A stretch of DNA of 64,000 nt from Mesotaenium endlicherianum. Taxonomy: Eukaryota > Streptophyta > Zygnematophyceae > Zygnematales > Mesotaeniaceae. This document shows positions 44,629 to 56,237 of the stretch, one piece after another (the first letter of the stretch is position 1; every line of letters starts with the position of its first letter). The notes under the pieces are model-generated. The model saw nothing but the letters and a program-made list of their open reading frames with translations, did no database searches and was not told the DNA's origin. The position numbers were made by a program, and so were the translations under genes. The stretch spans positions 103,488-167,487 of the forward strand of contig WELA01013696.1 in NCBI GenBank assembly GCA_009602735.1, read 5' to 3'.

Positions 44629-45900
44629 ATGGCCGATCCTCAAGACCAACAGCAAGCTTTCGAAGGAGGCCCTTCCTCTCCAAGAGACCCTCCTCCAGCG
44701 TCGATGGGAGAGCCCACTCAAGAAAATCTGCAACAATAAGAAGCACCACAAGGAGGAGGACACCCTCCTCCAGCGCCGATGGAAGAGCCTACTCAAGGAA
44801 ATCTGCGACAACAAGAAGCACCACAAGGAGGAGCACCGTTAAATCTCGTGGCAGCCGCTATAGCAAAGTTGACCCCACCACAAGGAGTTCCCGCAAATGA
44901 GTGGGCAGCCTTCCTAATGACCGTCCACAACCAAGTGGGCTTGGCCACCTATGAAGCAACCGTGCAAGCGTCAAGAGAAGCTATGGCTGCCATGGTTGCC
45001 CCTATTGCGAGCAATGCTCAAAATCCAGCCCCGGCTCAAGCGCCTCCACAAGAGCCAACGAGAGCAAGGAAACTCATCAAGCCCGGCAAACCTGACACTT
45101 TCAACCCCGGGAAAGGTGCCAACCTGAATTTATGGCTCTACCAAGTCGAGACGTACCTCGCGTTCCTTGAAGTACCCGAGGAGGACTACGTTCCCTTTGC
45201 CGTTACCTTACTTAGAGGAGCAGCAACATCATGGTGGCGTAACTATCAAGCGGCTATATATCAAGCTATGGCGCACCCCATGCTCGGCCAAGAGCCCCCA
45301 CCATCATATGCAAGATGGGCAGATTTTCGTGAGGCCCTCAAGAAGCAATTCATGCCCATCAATGCGGAGAAGATTGCCCGAGGAAAGCTCCACCATCTCA
45401 AGCAAACGACGTCCGTTCAAGAGTATACATTCAGATTTCACGCCCTCACTCTTGAGATCCCCAACGTGTCTTTCGAGGAGAAGATTGACCGCTACATCTT
45501 TGGCCTCAAACCCAAGGTGGCAAAGGAAGCGGAATTACGCGACTTGACGAACTTCTCAAAGATCATTGAAGTGGCCCAAAAGGTGGATACCTTGCATTTC
45601 AAGCACTCCGTGCCTTCATCTTCTCGGGTACCGGCGATGCGGGTGTACGCAGCCCCTTCCACATCGGAATCTGGACCCACACCCATGGAAATCGGAGTTA
45701 TTAAAAGGGACCCCGCGGCTGCCCGGAAGAGTGGAAGACCCTCCAAAGACACTTCTGATGCAAGAAACCAGCAAGGAGTGAAAGCAAGACTCTCCCCGGC
45801 TGAAAAAGAAGCTCTCATGACGGCTGGACTATGCTTTTATTGTAAGGAAAAGGGCCATCGTGCACTTTCATGCCCCAAAAAGTTGTCAAAAAACGGGTAG
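44629..45900 (+). pseudogene. gag region, family D
   Basis: An ATG at 44629 (MADPQDQQQ) lies 37 bases after the LTR. A 75-bp tandem duplication near the N terminus (units from about 44688 and 44763) repeats a Pro-Pro-Pro-Ala, Gly-Glu-Pro-Thr-Gln-type sequence. The capsid region follows (FNPGKGANLNLWLYQVETYL; AATSWWRNYQ), and the C terminus carries the zinc knuckle [14 protein letters not shown]. About one break. Confidence 0.8.
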
Positions 45901-48900
45901 CGCCGGTAGGCCAGGAGCCTACCACCCCAAGACCCACTTCACGAGAAGGCAACAAGCCAAGTGAGGTGGAGACCCCCGTTGAAGACGACGTTCCAGCCCC
46001 AATGACTTTGAGAGGTTACCTTGGAGGAGAGAAGGTCCACATCTTGGTGGATAGCGGAGCTCAAGGCAACTTCATTGCTGCAGATTTTGCCACCAAGCAC
46101 GGTATTACTATGCGAACTCTTGACCACGACGAGGAGATTATGATGCCCGATGGATTCTCCTATACTACCCCTTCCAAGAAGACGTACCCCTTGGCACTCT
46201 CTATCAAGTCCTTCAAGGATAGAGTAGTGTTCTCCCCCATGCAATTGGGCAAGTACGACGTCATCCTAGGGACGCCTTGGTTGACCAAGCACAACCCCCA
46301 AGTTGATTGGAGGACCGGTACTATCAAATTCAAGAATGACATCACTTCAAGAATCTGTATTTTGCGCGCAATCCAGAATATCCAGACCCAAGACATCGAG
46401 AAGCCGGCACACGAGATACTATTGTCCGCCCTCCAACTCAAGAGACTTGTGAGGAAGGGACACGAGCTTCTTTTGGCCTTGATCACGCCAAAAGACATCA
46501 AGAAAGACATCGAGAGTCAAGAAGGCAGCCCCGTTCCCAAGGAGATACAAGAAGTCTTTGAGGACTACAAAGAAGTGTTCTCCCCGGAATTGCCCAAGGG
46601 CCTACCCCCCAAAAGATTCGTAGACCACAAGATAGAGTTGGAGCCCGGAAGCAAGCCCATCTCTCGGCCTACGTTCAAAATGTCATACACGGAGCTAGAC
46701 GAAGTCAAGAAGCAAATCAAGGAGCTACTGGAGCATGGCTTCATTCGACCTAGCAAGTCGCCATTTGGAGCCCCGGTGCTATTTGTCAAGAAGAAAGATG
46801 GTACCTTGAGGATGTGTGTGGACTATCGCGCCCTCAACAAGATCACCATCAAGAATCGATACCCGCTGCCGCGCATGGATGAGCTCATGGACCGGCTGGT
46901 TGGAGCCAAGTACTTCACGAAGATTGACTTACGGAGCGGCTACCACCAGATTCGCATCGCAGAACCTGACATAGAGAAGATGGCCTTCAGGACAAGATAT
47001 GGACATTTTGAGTTCATGGTCCTGCCATTTGGACTCACCAACGCGCCAGCAACTTTCATGACTATGATGAACACCATATTTCAGCCCATGCTGGACAGAT
47101 TTGTGGTGGTATTCATCGATGACATCCTTATCTACAGCAAGACCCTTGAAGAGCATGCGAGACACTTGANAACACTTGAAAGAAGTCCTCGAAGTATTGA
47201 AGCAAAACGAGCTATTTGCAAAGGAGTCAAAGTGCGAGTTTGCCAAACAAGAAGTGGAGTTCCTAGGTCTCCACGTGACTGCTGATGGCATCAAGATGGA
47301 CCCCAAGAAGACCACGGTGGTGGAGGAATGGCCAACCCCCACGACCAAGAAAGAACTCCAGTCATTCTTGGGATTTGCCAATTGGTACAGAAGATTCATC
47401 CAGAGCTTCTCGCACATAGCAGCCCCCTTGACAGATCTACTCAAGAAGGACAGGCTATATACATGGACTGAGAAAGAGGAAGAGGCATTTCAAGAGTTAA
47501 AGGAAAGATTGACCACATCCCCGGTGCTCACACTCCCAAGTCCAAACCCAGATTGGCCCTTCCACGTCATCACCGATGCATCTTCCTATGCAATAGGAGC
47601 AATCCTGCTTCAAGACCAAGGCAAGGGACTGCAGCCCATCGCCTACGAGTCAAGCAAGCTAAATCCCGCCAAGCAAAATTGTACAACCACGGAGCGAGAG
47701 GCATTGGCGATTGTACATGCCTTGAAGGTTTGGCGCTGCTACGTTGAAGGACGCAAAGTACTGGTCACCACGGACCACGAGGCGTTAAAGCACCTCCAGA
47801 CGCAGCCGTATCTCTCAAGAAGACAAGCAAGATGGAGCGGATACTTGCAACAATACAACATCACGATTCAGTACTAGCCCGGCAAGACAAACTCGGCTTA
47901 CCCCCTCTTAAGACTGCAATTAAACGCAGTGATGGTATCCTTGAAGACAGATCTGGAAGCTCAATTTTCAGCTGCCTATGAAAGAGACCCTTACTACAAG
48001 AACGGAGAAGCAGCCTTGGACCCATACAAGAAGCAAGAAGGCAATTATTGGGTGAGGCAAGATACGGGCCAGAGATGTGTTCCTAATGACATAGACCTCC
48101 GGCTCTTGCTTCTACGAGAAGCACACGACAACCCTCTTGGAGGACACTTTGGAATCCTAAGGACCACGGGCGTTCTAGCTAGGACTTATTGTTGGCCAGG
48201 CATGTCTAAGCAAGTCAAGGAGTACTGCAGGAGCTGTGACACATGCCAAAGAATCAAGCCATCATCGCAAAAGGCGGGAGGACTCCTCCAACCACTACCA
48301 ATCCCCGAAAGACAATGGACGGACATCTCAATGGACCTTATCGTGGACTTGCCCGTGACACCTCGAGGCCATAATGCAATACTCACGGTGGTGGACAGAC
48401 TTACCAAGATGGCTCATTTTATTCCCACGACGACTAAGGCTACAGCACCACAACTTGCAAGACTCATCTTTGACAACATCTTCCGACTCCATGGACTACC
48501 ATCAAGAATTGTGTCAGATAGAGATCCAAGATTCACAAGCCATTTCTGGAAAAATCTCTTCAAGAACTTGGGTACATCGCTGGATATGTCTACTGCCTAC
48601 CACCCACAATCAGATGGGCAAACCGAGCGTATGAATCGTACCCTAAAGACCTCTCTAAAGGCCTACGTGTCTACCCTCGAGCAAGACTGGGACATGTACT
48701 TGACCCCCCTCGAGTTTGCCTACAACAACACTACGCAGGCCTCTACCCAAGAGTCCCCATTCTTCCTCAACTATGGCTTCCATCCGACCACGCCACTAAG
48801 CTTCACGGCTGGCCTTGGTGAAGTACCTGCAGCCACAGATTTTATGGAGACATTAGAAGCAGCCCTTACAGCAGCGAAGAAAGCTCTACAACACGCGCAA

Positions 48901-49506
48901 GATGCTCAAGCAAGAGTGGCGAACAGATCCAGAAGAGAAATTACGTACAGAGTGGGTGACAACGTGTTACTATCATCCAAGAATATTTCCCTGAACAACA
49001 GGCCTGCCGGCAGCAAGTTCTCTCCCAAGTATTTGGGACCCTTCAAGATTATCCAGCAAGTCAACCCCGTTGCTTTCAAGCTAGAACTTCCCCAGACTAT
49101 GCACATCGACCCCGTAGTCCACGCTTCCCTCTTCAAGCCGTATGTGCAACCCGACAACAAGTTCTCAGGACGTGTGACAACCCCATCAGCCCCAACAATA
49201 GTGGATGATTTTTTGGAGTACGAAGTGGAAGACATAGTGGCTATGAGAAATTTCAGGAGACAGCAGCAATACTTGATCAAGTGGAAAGGATATCCCGATT
49301 CGGAGAATAGTTGGGTGGCGGCGCACTACCTTGACAAAGTTCAGAGAAAGTTGAAGCGCTTCCATGCCGCCAACCCCCATCTTGGACCAGCCCCAAGTCT
49401 CTCTACTAGAAGCCCGAAGACTTCAGGGAGGCAGCCTGCCACCATCAAGAAGCAGCAAAAGACCCCTTGGAGGCAGCCTGCAAGAACAAGAAAGAGGAAA
49501 AATTGA
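45870..49506 (+). pseudogene. pol region, family D: protease to chromodomain
   Basis: Protease [17 protein letters not shown] (about 46040-46090); RT with [19 protein letters not shown] and [10 protein letters not shown] (about 47110-47145); RNase H with TDASSYAIGAILLQDQ and TTDHEALKHLQTQ; integrase with CDTCQRIKPSSQK, DRLTKMAHFIPTT, DRDPRFTSHFW and YHPQSDGQTERMNR; chromodomain QQYLIKWKGYPDSENSWV (about 49260-49320), then a basic tail. Broken, about two breaks. Confidence 0.88.
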
Positions 49507-50275
49507 CGTTAGACACTCTTCTCTTCTTGCAGTTTCTAGACAGAAAACTAAAACTGCTACTGGTGATAGGTCTCTGCATAATAAATTCTGAAAATCTACC
49601 TGGCAGTAGTTCATAAGTAGCCGGTCATTTAGAGTCCAAGTCTGCTCAATTTGGAGCAGTGGTGAGAGAGATATGATGCTCTAAGTAGAAGGGGGTCAGG
49701 CTGCTGGCATTGTTAGGGCAGAATATGCCTTCTGACATTGTGCCCTCCCCTGAACTTAGAATGCTCTGAAACTCAAGACTCTGGTAGAACATCTTACAGC
49801 GCCCATTTTGAGACTTACTTTGCAGAATTTGGAGAAGTATACAAGGCCTTATAATTTTCAGAAGTTTCTGCACAGATTTGGAGGAGTGCCTACTCTCTCA
49901 GCTCTCAACAACACTCCAAAAATTAGAATGCTCTCAAATTTGGTGACCCGGTAGAGTTCTTTGACGCGGTTCGTCTGGCACTTGAATTTTTAGATTTGGA
50001 GCACTTCTGTGGACGCTATAAATTTTTGAATTCGTGGCAGATTCTGGGCCAACTTGTACAATTTTCTTTATCATTATGGAGTAGGCTAGCCAATAAGGTC
50101 ACACCACCTACGACCTTGCCTAGTCTACCTTACATGTGTAGCACCTGACTTGGCGCCTTTGACTAGTCCTCTTCACATGTGTGGCATCTGACTTGAAACT
50201 GTTGACTAGTTTGCTCCACATGTGTAAGACCTGACTTGACGCGCCGAGACGTCGCTTTTTCTATTGGGGGGGTGA
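49507..50275 (+). other. Family D 3' non-coding region
   Basis: No gene seen. Two or three degenerate ACATGTGTARGACCTGACTTG-like repeats occur at about 50130-50240, and a purine-rich TATTGGGGGGGTGA (50262-50275) is the likely polypurine tract before the 3' LTR. Confidence 0.6.
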
Positions 50276-50882
50276 TGTAGTGATTTGAGTTATTATATAT
50301 TAGTTTGCATATATTTTAATATTTTCAAATAAATTTGGAGTAATATTGTGTGGAGTCAAGTGCGAATAGGTACTCTAGTAACTTGGTTCATGTCCTTTGA
50401 ACCTTCCAAGGCATTTTCGAAGTTAGAGGAAAGACCTAGAAGAACTCCATGTGGCAAAAGTCAAATGTGCCATTTTTAGGTCAAAAGGACATGTGTACAT
50501 TATTCTAGAAAGAGGTGGCAAGTTTTGGGATGTGTTGGGTGCCAACACATCAACATACACCTTCCTAGAAATTACTTATGTAGCAAGTATATAAACAAGA
50601 GCTAGAACATAGAAAGACATTCCAGAATCACTCTTGTACTTGCCAAAATCCAGAAATATATTAACTTTCAAGAAGCCATCTCTCTTTCAAGAAGCTACCA
50701 CTTGAGTTCAAAGATCCTTGTCTTGAATAGATTAAAGTATTCTGTTTTACTAAGTACTTTATCTATCTGTTTCACTACACTAACTCTCTTTCAAGAAGCT
50801 ACCACTTGTGTTCAAAGATCCTCGTCTTGAATAGATAAAGTATTATAATTCACTAAGTACTTTATCTATCTGTTTCACTACA
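50276..50882 (+). repeat. 3' LTR, family D, with a tandem 105-bp end duplication
   Basis: The last ~105 bp (50778-50882: CTCTCTTTCAAGAAGCTACC to TTTCACTACA) repeats the LTR end at about 50677-50777. The 5' LTR has a single copy. Confidence 0.88.
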
Positions 50883-51619
50883 GCAGCTAAATCTATGCTC
50901 TCAACAGGTGCAGAGGTCACTCTTCTTCTTGAAGATAAAGCGGACATTCGGGCTTTCGCAGCCTCTTTCTGGATTTTTAAATCCCTAGCCCTTTTCTGTT
51001 CTTCAAACGCCCATTCTTGGGTGAGATTTTCATCCTTTCGAAATTGGCGATATAACAGAAGGGCATCCTTGTCCAAGTACTTAACCAAGCCTATAAATGC
51101 GACAGATTGCGTAAAAGAAGAGTCCTTCCGAATCTTCTCAAAGAATTCTGCCCAATAGATCTCGTCAAACTCTTTGAAAGTGAGACCATTTCCGCTCGTT
51201 CGTCCGCTAAAACACTTTGCAGACAGCTTGAACTTAGGATTTTCATCCCGATCATCACCGGCCATTTCGAACAGTGAACAAAACTCACTGACTCTTCCCC
51301 ACACGTCTTGCTCTCTGCCCAAATTAGGTACAAAGGCTCGTGTATTATCTGGGTTCTCATTGCTTACGGAGTTATGACGAAACTCGTCTCTCGACGGTTG
51401 CTCACTCCACCGGTGGTCAGTATGCTCAGACGTCTCACTTTCTCGTGGACTCTGGCTAGAATCAGAACCTTCTGCAGGCTCCACAGAGTGGTAGAGTCTT
51501 CCACTCCTCAACCGCATATACAGTTGAATTTCTCCAACTCCCCTTCCAGGTTGAACACCGGCAGCCTTCACAGGCCTCAATCCCCAACCGACTTGGGAAT
51601 TCTTGCTCACCTGAACCAA
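50883..51619 (-). pseudogene. gag N-terminal part of the methyltransferase element
   Basis: Minus-strand open frame of about 245 codons. A likely start is MRLRSGRLYHSVEPAE near 51517. It then has a charged low-complexity part, and a region with FKEFDEIYWAEFFEKIR and DALLLYRQFRKDENLTQEW resembling an atypical gag capsid or coiled-coil segment. The frame runs into the family D insertion at 50882 and resumes at 44084. Confidence 0.7.
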
Positions 51620-52058
51620 TCAACCAAGTTCTCAGAAGTAGGACAGAAGCGTCTTACTTCCACACAGGCTTTCGCCCATGTTGAGGATTTACAGAATGAA
51701 CAAGTTTGTAGTCTGCAGAAATCACGTCTAAGCAGCTTAACAGGCAATGTCAAGTTCAGAGAAAATCGCCCTTTAAGGCTTTCGCTTAACTTCCACGAGT
51801 CACAGCTTACAAAACTCTGAACTGCACATCTATGCTGGCCTGGTCTGAGCTCTTCGCTCAACACCGCGCCTTAACAGCTCTTCACTGCTTGGCTGGGCTC
51901 ACTCAGTTCTTTACTGAGAGCTTTACTTGTTAATACTACTCTTGCTATCAGCAATTCAACAACAGAGACTTCTGAGAACTTGGAGACTAACACAGCACTC
52001 ACCATTTTAAGTGACTCTCGCACGCTTGCGACGTTTGACCTCAATCTGCACTAATCTC

Positions 52059-52412
52059 CTAACAGATTCTATTCTGCAGCTCTCTACTTCCCATCAGCGA
52101 GATCCTCTCTTGGGAACTCCTGAGGCCTAACCTTTCTATGATACATTTAAGAAGAAATCTTCCAGCGTCGGTAGAAGCGTGGCACCTCGGCCCTTCTATG
52201 GCCTGGGGAACTCCTTCTTCCTTGCACTCCTTCTGCTTCTTCAGCTTCCTTTGACAACAATGCGAGCAAGGATGAGGCAGCTTTAGGCAGGACTCGTGCC
52301 TTTCACAAGCACCACACACTGTCCTCTTTCGAGAATACAAGTACTTAGTCACAGCGCTTAGCTTGCATGCCGTCCTTACCCAGCAGCTCTTACACAGCTT
52401 AGAAGTTGTCAT
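52059..52412 (-). other. Cys-rich minus-strand reading frame of unknown meaning
   Basis: About 117 codons with the cluster CKSCWVRTAC, then CGACERHESC, HPCSHCCQRK and KKQKEC, which looks like a zinc-binding or Zn-cluster motif. It lies upstream of gag of the methyltransferase element in the same direction and could be an extra N-terminal part or an old unrelated piece. No family recognised. Confidence 0.3.
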
Positions 52413-53038
52413 TCAGCATGCATGCATGCAATGGGATTGTTGCGCGTGACCACTGAGCCTTCCAGCTGACAATCACGCCTATGTGGCTGGCTGGCAGCGT
52501 TAAGGATAAACGCTTAGGCCGTGACCAATCACCTGAGGGCCTAGCCGAGGCGGCACACAACACCCTTTGCAACATCCCTGTTGTACTTGGCTTGGATAGC
52601 CGATTGATCAGTACCTTTCTTGGCACTCGCTAGGCTGGCTCATTGCTGGTTCCATGCCCCTAGCCTTTCGGCTGACCACTCGGTCCACATCCCCATCCCG
52701 TCCAAAGTGTGGGTGTGACGTGTCGTGACCACTTTTACAGTGACAACGACTTCAACATGACCACTGACTCGGTCCTCTGGTCGGTGAGTCAATGCTGACT
52801 TCCCGTACCTGGGCGGCCGTGACTTGCGCTGCGCGTGCGGCACCGTCAGTGGATAGGAGTCGCGACATCCATGAGAGACTACTAGCTCATACTCGATTAA
52901 GCACATGCACTGCAACATAGAGCGAAGACTTGTATAGCTTAAGAACTTACTAAATTAAATACGAAGACTCAAATTCCTCTCTTAAGATCTCTGTCCTCTT
53001 TCCCCTTGCGTTGTCGCCTTGTCGGGCTGGCGCAGACA
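52413..53038 (-). repeat. Probable 5' LTR region of the methyltransferase element
   Basis: Its right edge (53004-53038) matches 34227-34261 and reads TGTCTGCGCC on the minus strand. A GCATGCATGCATGC stretch lies at 52418-52431. I found no primer site, so the inner edge is not defined. It contains the second copy of the 108-bp repeat (52764-52868). Confidence 0.4.
52764..52868 (+). repeat. ~108-bp dispersed repeat, copy 2
   Basis: Partner of 34535-34643, same orientation. Confidence 0.75.
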
Positions 53039-53827
53039 TATCACGTCAATTTCACGTGTACTCTATCGTGCTGAACCTCGTGCCTTGTCGATTTCTCGAA
53101 GACAAAAAACGGCCCTTCTGACACCCTAAAACGAGGGATGGCATGACTTTCTTGTCGACAGCAGTAAACCGTTGTTTTCAATTGTTTTACGCGTTTTGAC
53201 ACACTGACATCTACCAAGCTTTAGCCTATCCAATTGATCCATCGAAACAAGATTGATGGCAACATGGGGTGATAACTCCCTTTGAAAGTCGGGCGCCCAT
53301 TGTGACACTTTTTCAATTTCGGCAAAAATCAATATTTTTGCAGATTTTGCCTCTGGAGATTGGTAAGAAAATCAATGAAACTGGAATCTTTGCGCACGAC
53401 TTGCAATTTGGGCGAAGAAAATAAATGAAACTGAGAAATTTGCGACAGTTACCCCCCCATGGATGGCAATCTAGAATGCATCGGAGCTTTCTTCCTGAAA
53501 CCACTACTTGCAGGCTGCTTGCAGGTGCACGTCAGTATCGACCAGTAGCAAGTTGCAACCAATAGGGTTGGAACTTGGGTAGGGACACTGGACACCGGTG
53601 AACACGATATTGCCCGCACGCTGACCTCTAGCACGTTGTGCGCGTCGATCACGCGTTAGTTTTATGGATAGCGCATATGCCGTCCTTGGTTCCGCAATTG
53701 GAACTTGCCTACATGCAAGGCTACAACTAAAAACGAACTTGCTCCCGCGGACGGGGTACTTCTGCACACTAGTTCGGAAGCTTGCTCGCGCTATTAGCAG
53801 TAAACGTTAGTCAATGACCCGACTATC
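53039..53827. other. Upstream region of the beta-helix gene
   Basis: No gene or recognisable repeat on either strand; short minus-strand frames have no motifs. It presumably holds the promoter, but I see no convincing TATA box. Confidence 0.4.
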
Positions 53828-55543
53828 ATGGCGTTCGCCAAGCTCGTACTCCTCGGTATATTGTCCACAGCAGCAACCACATTTGCTGCCACTTTCACAG
53901 GTATTCCTTTGGCCTCGAATATTTATGGTTCAGTCACGCGTCACTAGTTTGGCAGACACCAATATGAGTGCTTCTTTGTGAAGGGCAAGGGGTCCATGTT
54001 TCTGCTAGTAAGATTGGTTTTTCGGATTCTGATAAGCATAGGTTGCTTTTCTGAACTCTGGTCAATTGTACCGTTCTGGTTACTTCCGTGTACGATGTGC
54101 AGTGACCAAATTTGCGTCCACAACCTCCTTCGATGGAGGTCTTCTGGGCGCATTCGGTGCTATAAATGTTGCGGCGTCTGGCGACACTATTGTGTTTGGC
54201 GCCGACTTTGACATTCCTAGGCCACTGAACATATTGAAGAGCTTAAACTTTGTTGGTGCTGGCCACACTTTGGGTATCACCTTCACTGCTGGATATGGCA
54301 TCTACATCAAGGGCTCAAGCCCTCTTTCGGTGACAATCTCGAACCTCACAATTACTGGGAGAGATCTGACTCGCGGATTCGTGAGTACCCTGGTTGCCTG
54401 CTTACTGTCGCATTATTGGCTTATGATATTCAATCCTGCCTCTCTCATATGCCCAGTCTGAGGACTCAACTGTCCTTGGTTCTCTTGCAGCAAGGAGTGT
54501 ATATCACCTCAGGTGCCCCCAAAGCAACAGTGGGGTCTGGTCCATATGTCATCATCTCTGACTTCATCCTCACAGCATTCAGCTTGGCCGCTGTAAGTTG
54601 TTCTAACACCCTCTACCCGTTCATGGTGCATTAGGTGACACTTCGTGGAAGGTATTGTGACTTTTTTTTCCCCCTCTCTCTAAGTTGTGCACATTGCTGG
54701 TATCTGCAGACTTCAGATGTGCGACTAGGTCGTGGAGCTGCCTTGAAGGTTGGTTTAGGCGGTATTGCCCAACTTCAGCGTGGAAGTGTGTCAAACAACT
54801 TTGCGGTGAGTTTGTTTGTTAGTTACGATAATCTCTCAGTTGCCTTTTTGTCCCTGTTCTTTTTGTTTGGCTCTTCTGGTTCTTACCCAATGCCTTGGTG
54901 ACTCATGAGTAGCCTTTGAGTGGCGCACTGGAGCAAAGTGGCGGAGGATTCCTGTACCTGTGCAACGTGGTCTTTTCAGGCAACACAGCTTCTGCGGGAG
55001 TCGCTGCTGCTGTAAGTGCATCTTCCCATTATTTCTAGCTCTAATTGTTGTTCTGGAGTTACTTATGCTTCTCCTGTCGGATATGCATCTTTCTAAGCAA
55101 GGGCTGTTTGAGTACGTGAGCAGGATATCTGGCAAGGAAAAGCAGTTAAAGGCTCTTCAGCTGTCGCCGTTGTCATCACTCAAGGCGACGTATGCCCTCT
55201 TTCTGACCTGCACCCGTGTTTTTTTTTCTTTGGTGTGAAGATGCACAAGGATGTCACTAACCTTGGTACTTCTCATGTGCAGACACCACCTACAACCGGA
55301 TTTAACACGACTCAGAGAGCTGGGGGGCCGGCCCTTGTTGCCCCTCGGGTACAGACAAAAGCTGCTGGAGCTTCCTGCCCTCCACTGGTGAGTCCTTCAT
55401 TCATCTGGCAAATTGTGTGAAACAGGGATTCATTGCGCATGTATCAACTCTGGATTGAATATTTGTTGTTCCTTTTGCAGATACAATTCACCAGCAAGGG
55501 GGGGGGGGGCGGGCCATTCAGGAATGCCTCCGGCGGCCCCTAG
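53828..55543 (+). CDS. Secreted right-handed beta-helix-like protein, 8 exons, 293 aa
   Basis: Exons 53828-53900, 54103-54380, 54491-54592, 54710-54805, 54913-55011, 55124-55189, 55283-55387 and 55481-55543. All seven introns are GT-AG and short (93-202 bases), and the joined frame is open over 882 bases to TAG. Residues 1-20 (MAFAKLVLLGILSTAATTFA) form a signal peptide. Exon 2 carries ISNLTITGRD, a beta-helix rung pattern. Exon 5 has GGGFLYLCNVVFSGNTAS, the GG..L and FSGN motif pair of Pmp/adhesin-type parallel beta-helices. Exons 3-7 all begin and end in phase 0 and are mostly 32-35 codons, about one or two helix coils each. The last exon has a 12-G run and encodes poly-Gly. The role is probably extracellular or cell-wall related, by family only. 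No neighbour shares it. The C terminus could differ if the G run is miscounted. Confidence 0.7.
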
Positions 55544-55638
55544 TCTTGGCTTCCATAGGCAATGGCAGTAAATGCATACACCATGCAATGAGTGGAGGCC
55601 CTCTCTGCAGCCGCTTTCAGAGGCCTCTGTGCTGTTGT

Positions 55639-55653
55639 AATAAATTCAATAAA
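55639..55653 (+). terminator. Polyadenylation signals for the beta-helix gene
   Basis: Two AATAAA hexamers (55639-55644 and 55648-55653) about 100 bases after the stop codon. Confidence 0.55.
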
Positions 55654-56237
55654 TGTGAATTGGCATTGAAGGAAGGTATCTTACCTTTCAGGCCACACCA
55701 ATAAAGGGGCATGTGCTCTTGGAGTACGCCAGCCATACCAATAAATATGCATCTATTCTGTGCCCTACTGACCGTGTTGATTGCCTTTCGGAGTGTAAAT
55801 TCCCGGAAGGGGGTATCAACATCGGATTTGTCACAATAGTGACAAATATGCAGTGACTTGTAAGTATATGACTTAAGTTATTTTTTCAGTAATTTGGTAG
55901 GCCTGGTTTTTCTTTTCACATCTGCGCCCCTGCTTTAATGGAATGCTTTATTGTTCGTATGAGCAGTATCTTCTCTGTCACTACCTGACCTTATTTTTTA
56001 TGTTCAGTGTCCCACAAAGCGTTAGTTGGTAGGTAGGGTAGGACAAGAGACTTTAAATGCTCACAATCAGTGGCAGTCATTCATTTGTTATGCTTCCTCA
56101 AGCTTTCACAAGATGAAAGGTATCATCATGACATGTCGCACCTATGGTGATAACATCTACTACAAGGTGGAGTTTTGCTGAAAATGTGTCAAGTTGAAGG
56201 TTTGCGGAACCAAGGTTTGACAAGTGGTCATATTGAA
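55654..56237. other. Intergenic, no gene recognised
   Basis: Contains further CCAATAAA-like hexamers near 55700 and 55730 and two short TTGAAGGTTTGCG motifs near 56193 and 56233, but nothing codes convincingly. Confidence 0.4.

Larger units (their letters stand above)
44090..50882 (+). mobile_element. Ty3/gypsy chromovirus, family D
   Basis: The 5' LTR is 44090-44591 (502 bp) and the 3' LTR 50276-50882 (607 bp), both starting TGTAGTGAT and ending TTTCACTACA. The duplication GCAGC flanks the element (44085-44089 and 50883-50887). Primer site TGGTTTCGGAGC begins at 44593. Inside are gag, protease, RT, RNase H, integrase and chromodomain on the plus strand. By eye the LTRs differ by about 4-5%, making it older than the family A and young family C insertions. 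It looks largely whole, with about two or three breaks, one of which may be a sequence ambiguity. It interrupts gag of the methyltransferase element. Confidence 0.92.
34221..53038 (-). mobile_element. Ty3/gypsy element carrying a DNA cytosine methyltransferase, minus strand, broken and split
   Basis: On the minus strand, right to left: LTR-like sequence (about 52413-53038), a Cys-rich frame, gag (51619 to 50883, resuming at 44084), two zinc knuckles, protease (about 42300-42640), a C5 cytosine methyltransferase (about 41930-40947), a long linker, RT (about 38731-37840), RNase H, integrase and a PHD-like finger (to 34984). LTR ends are suggested by the shared sequence CCTTGCGTTGTYGCCTTGTC plus GGGCTGGYGYAGACA at 34227-34261 and 53004-53038. 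Two later insertions split it: the family D chromovirus 44090-50882 and a family A solo LTR 35710-36453. Without these it would be about 11 kb. It is old, with roughly ten or more breaks. Gypsy elements with methyltransferases are known from charophytes; this copy adds a finger after integrase. Confidence 0.8.
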
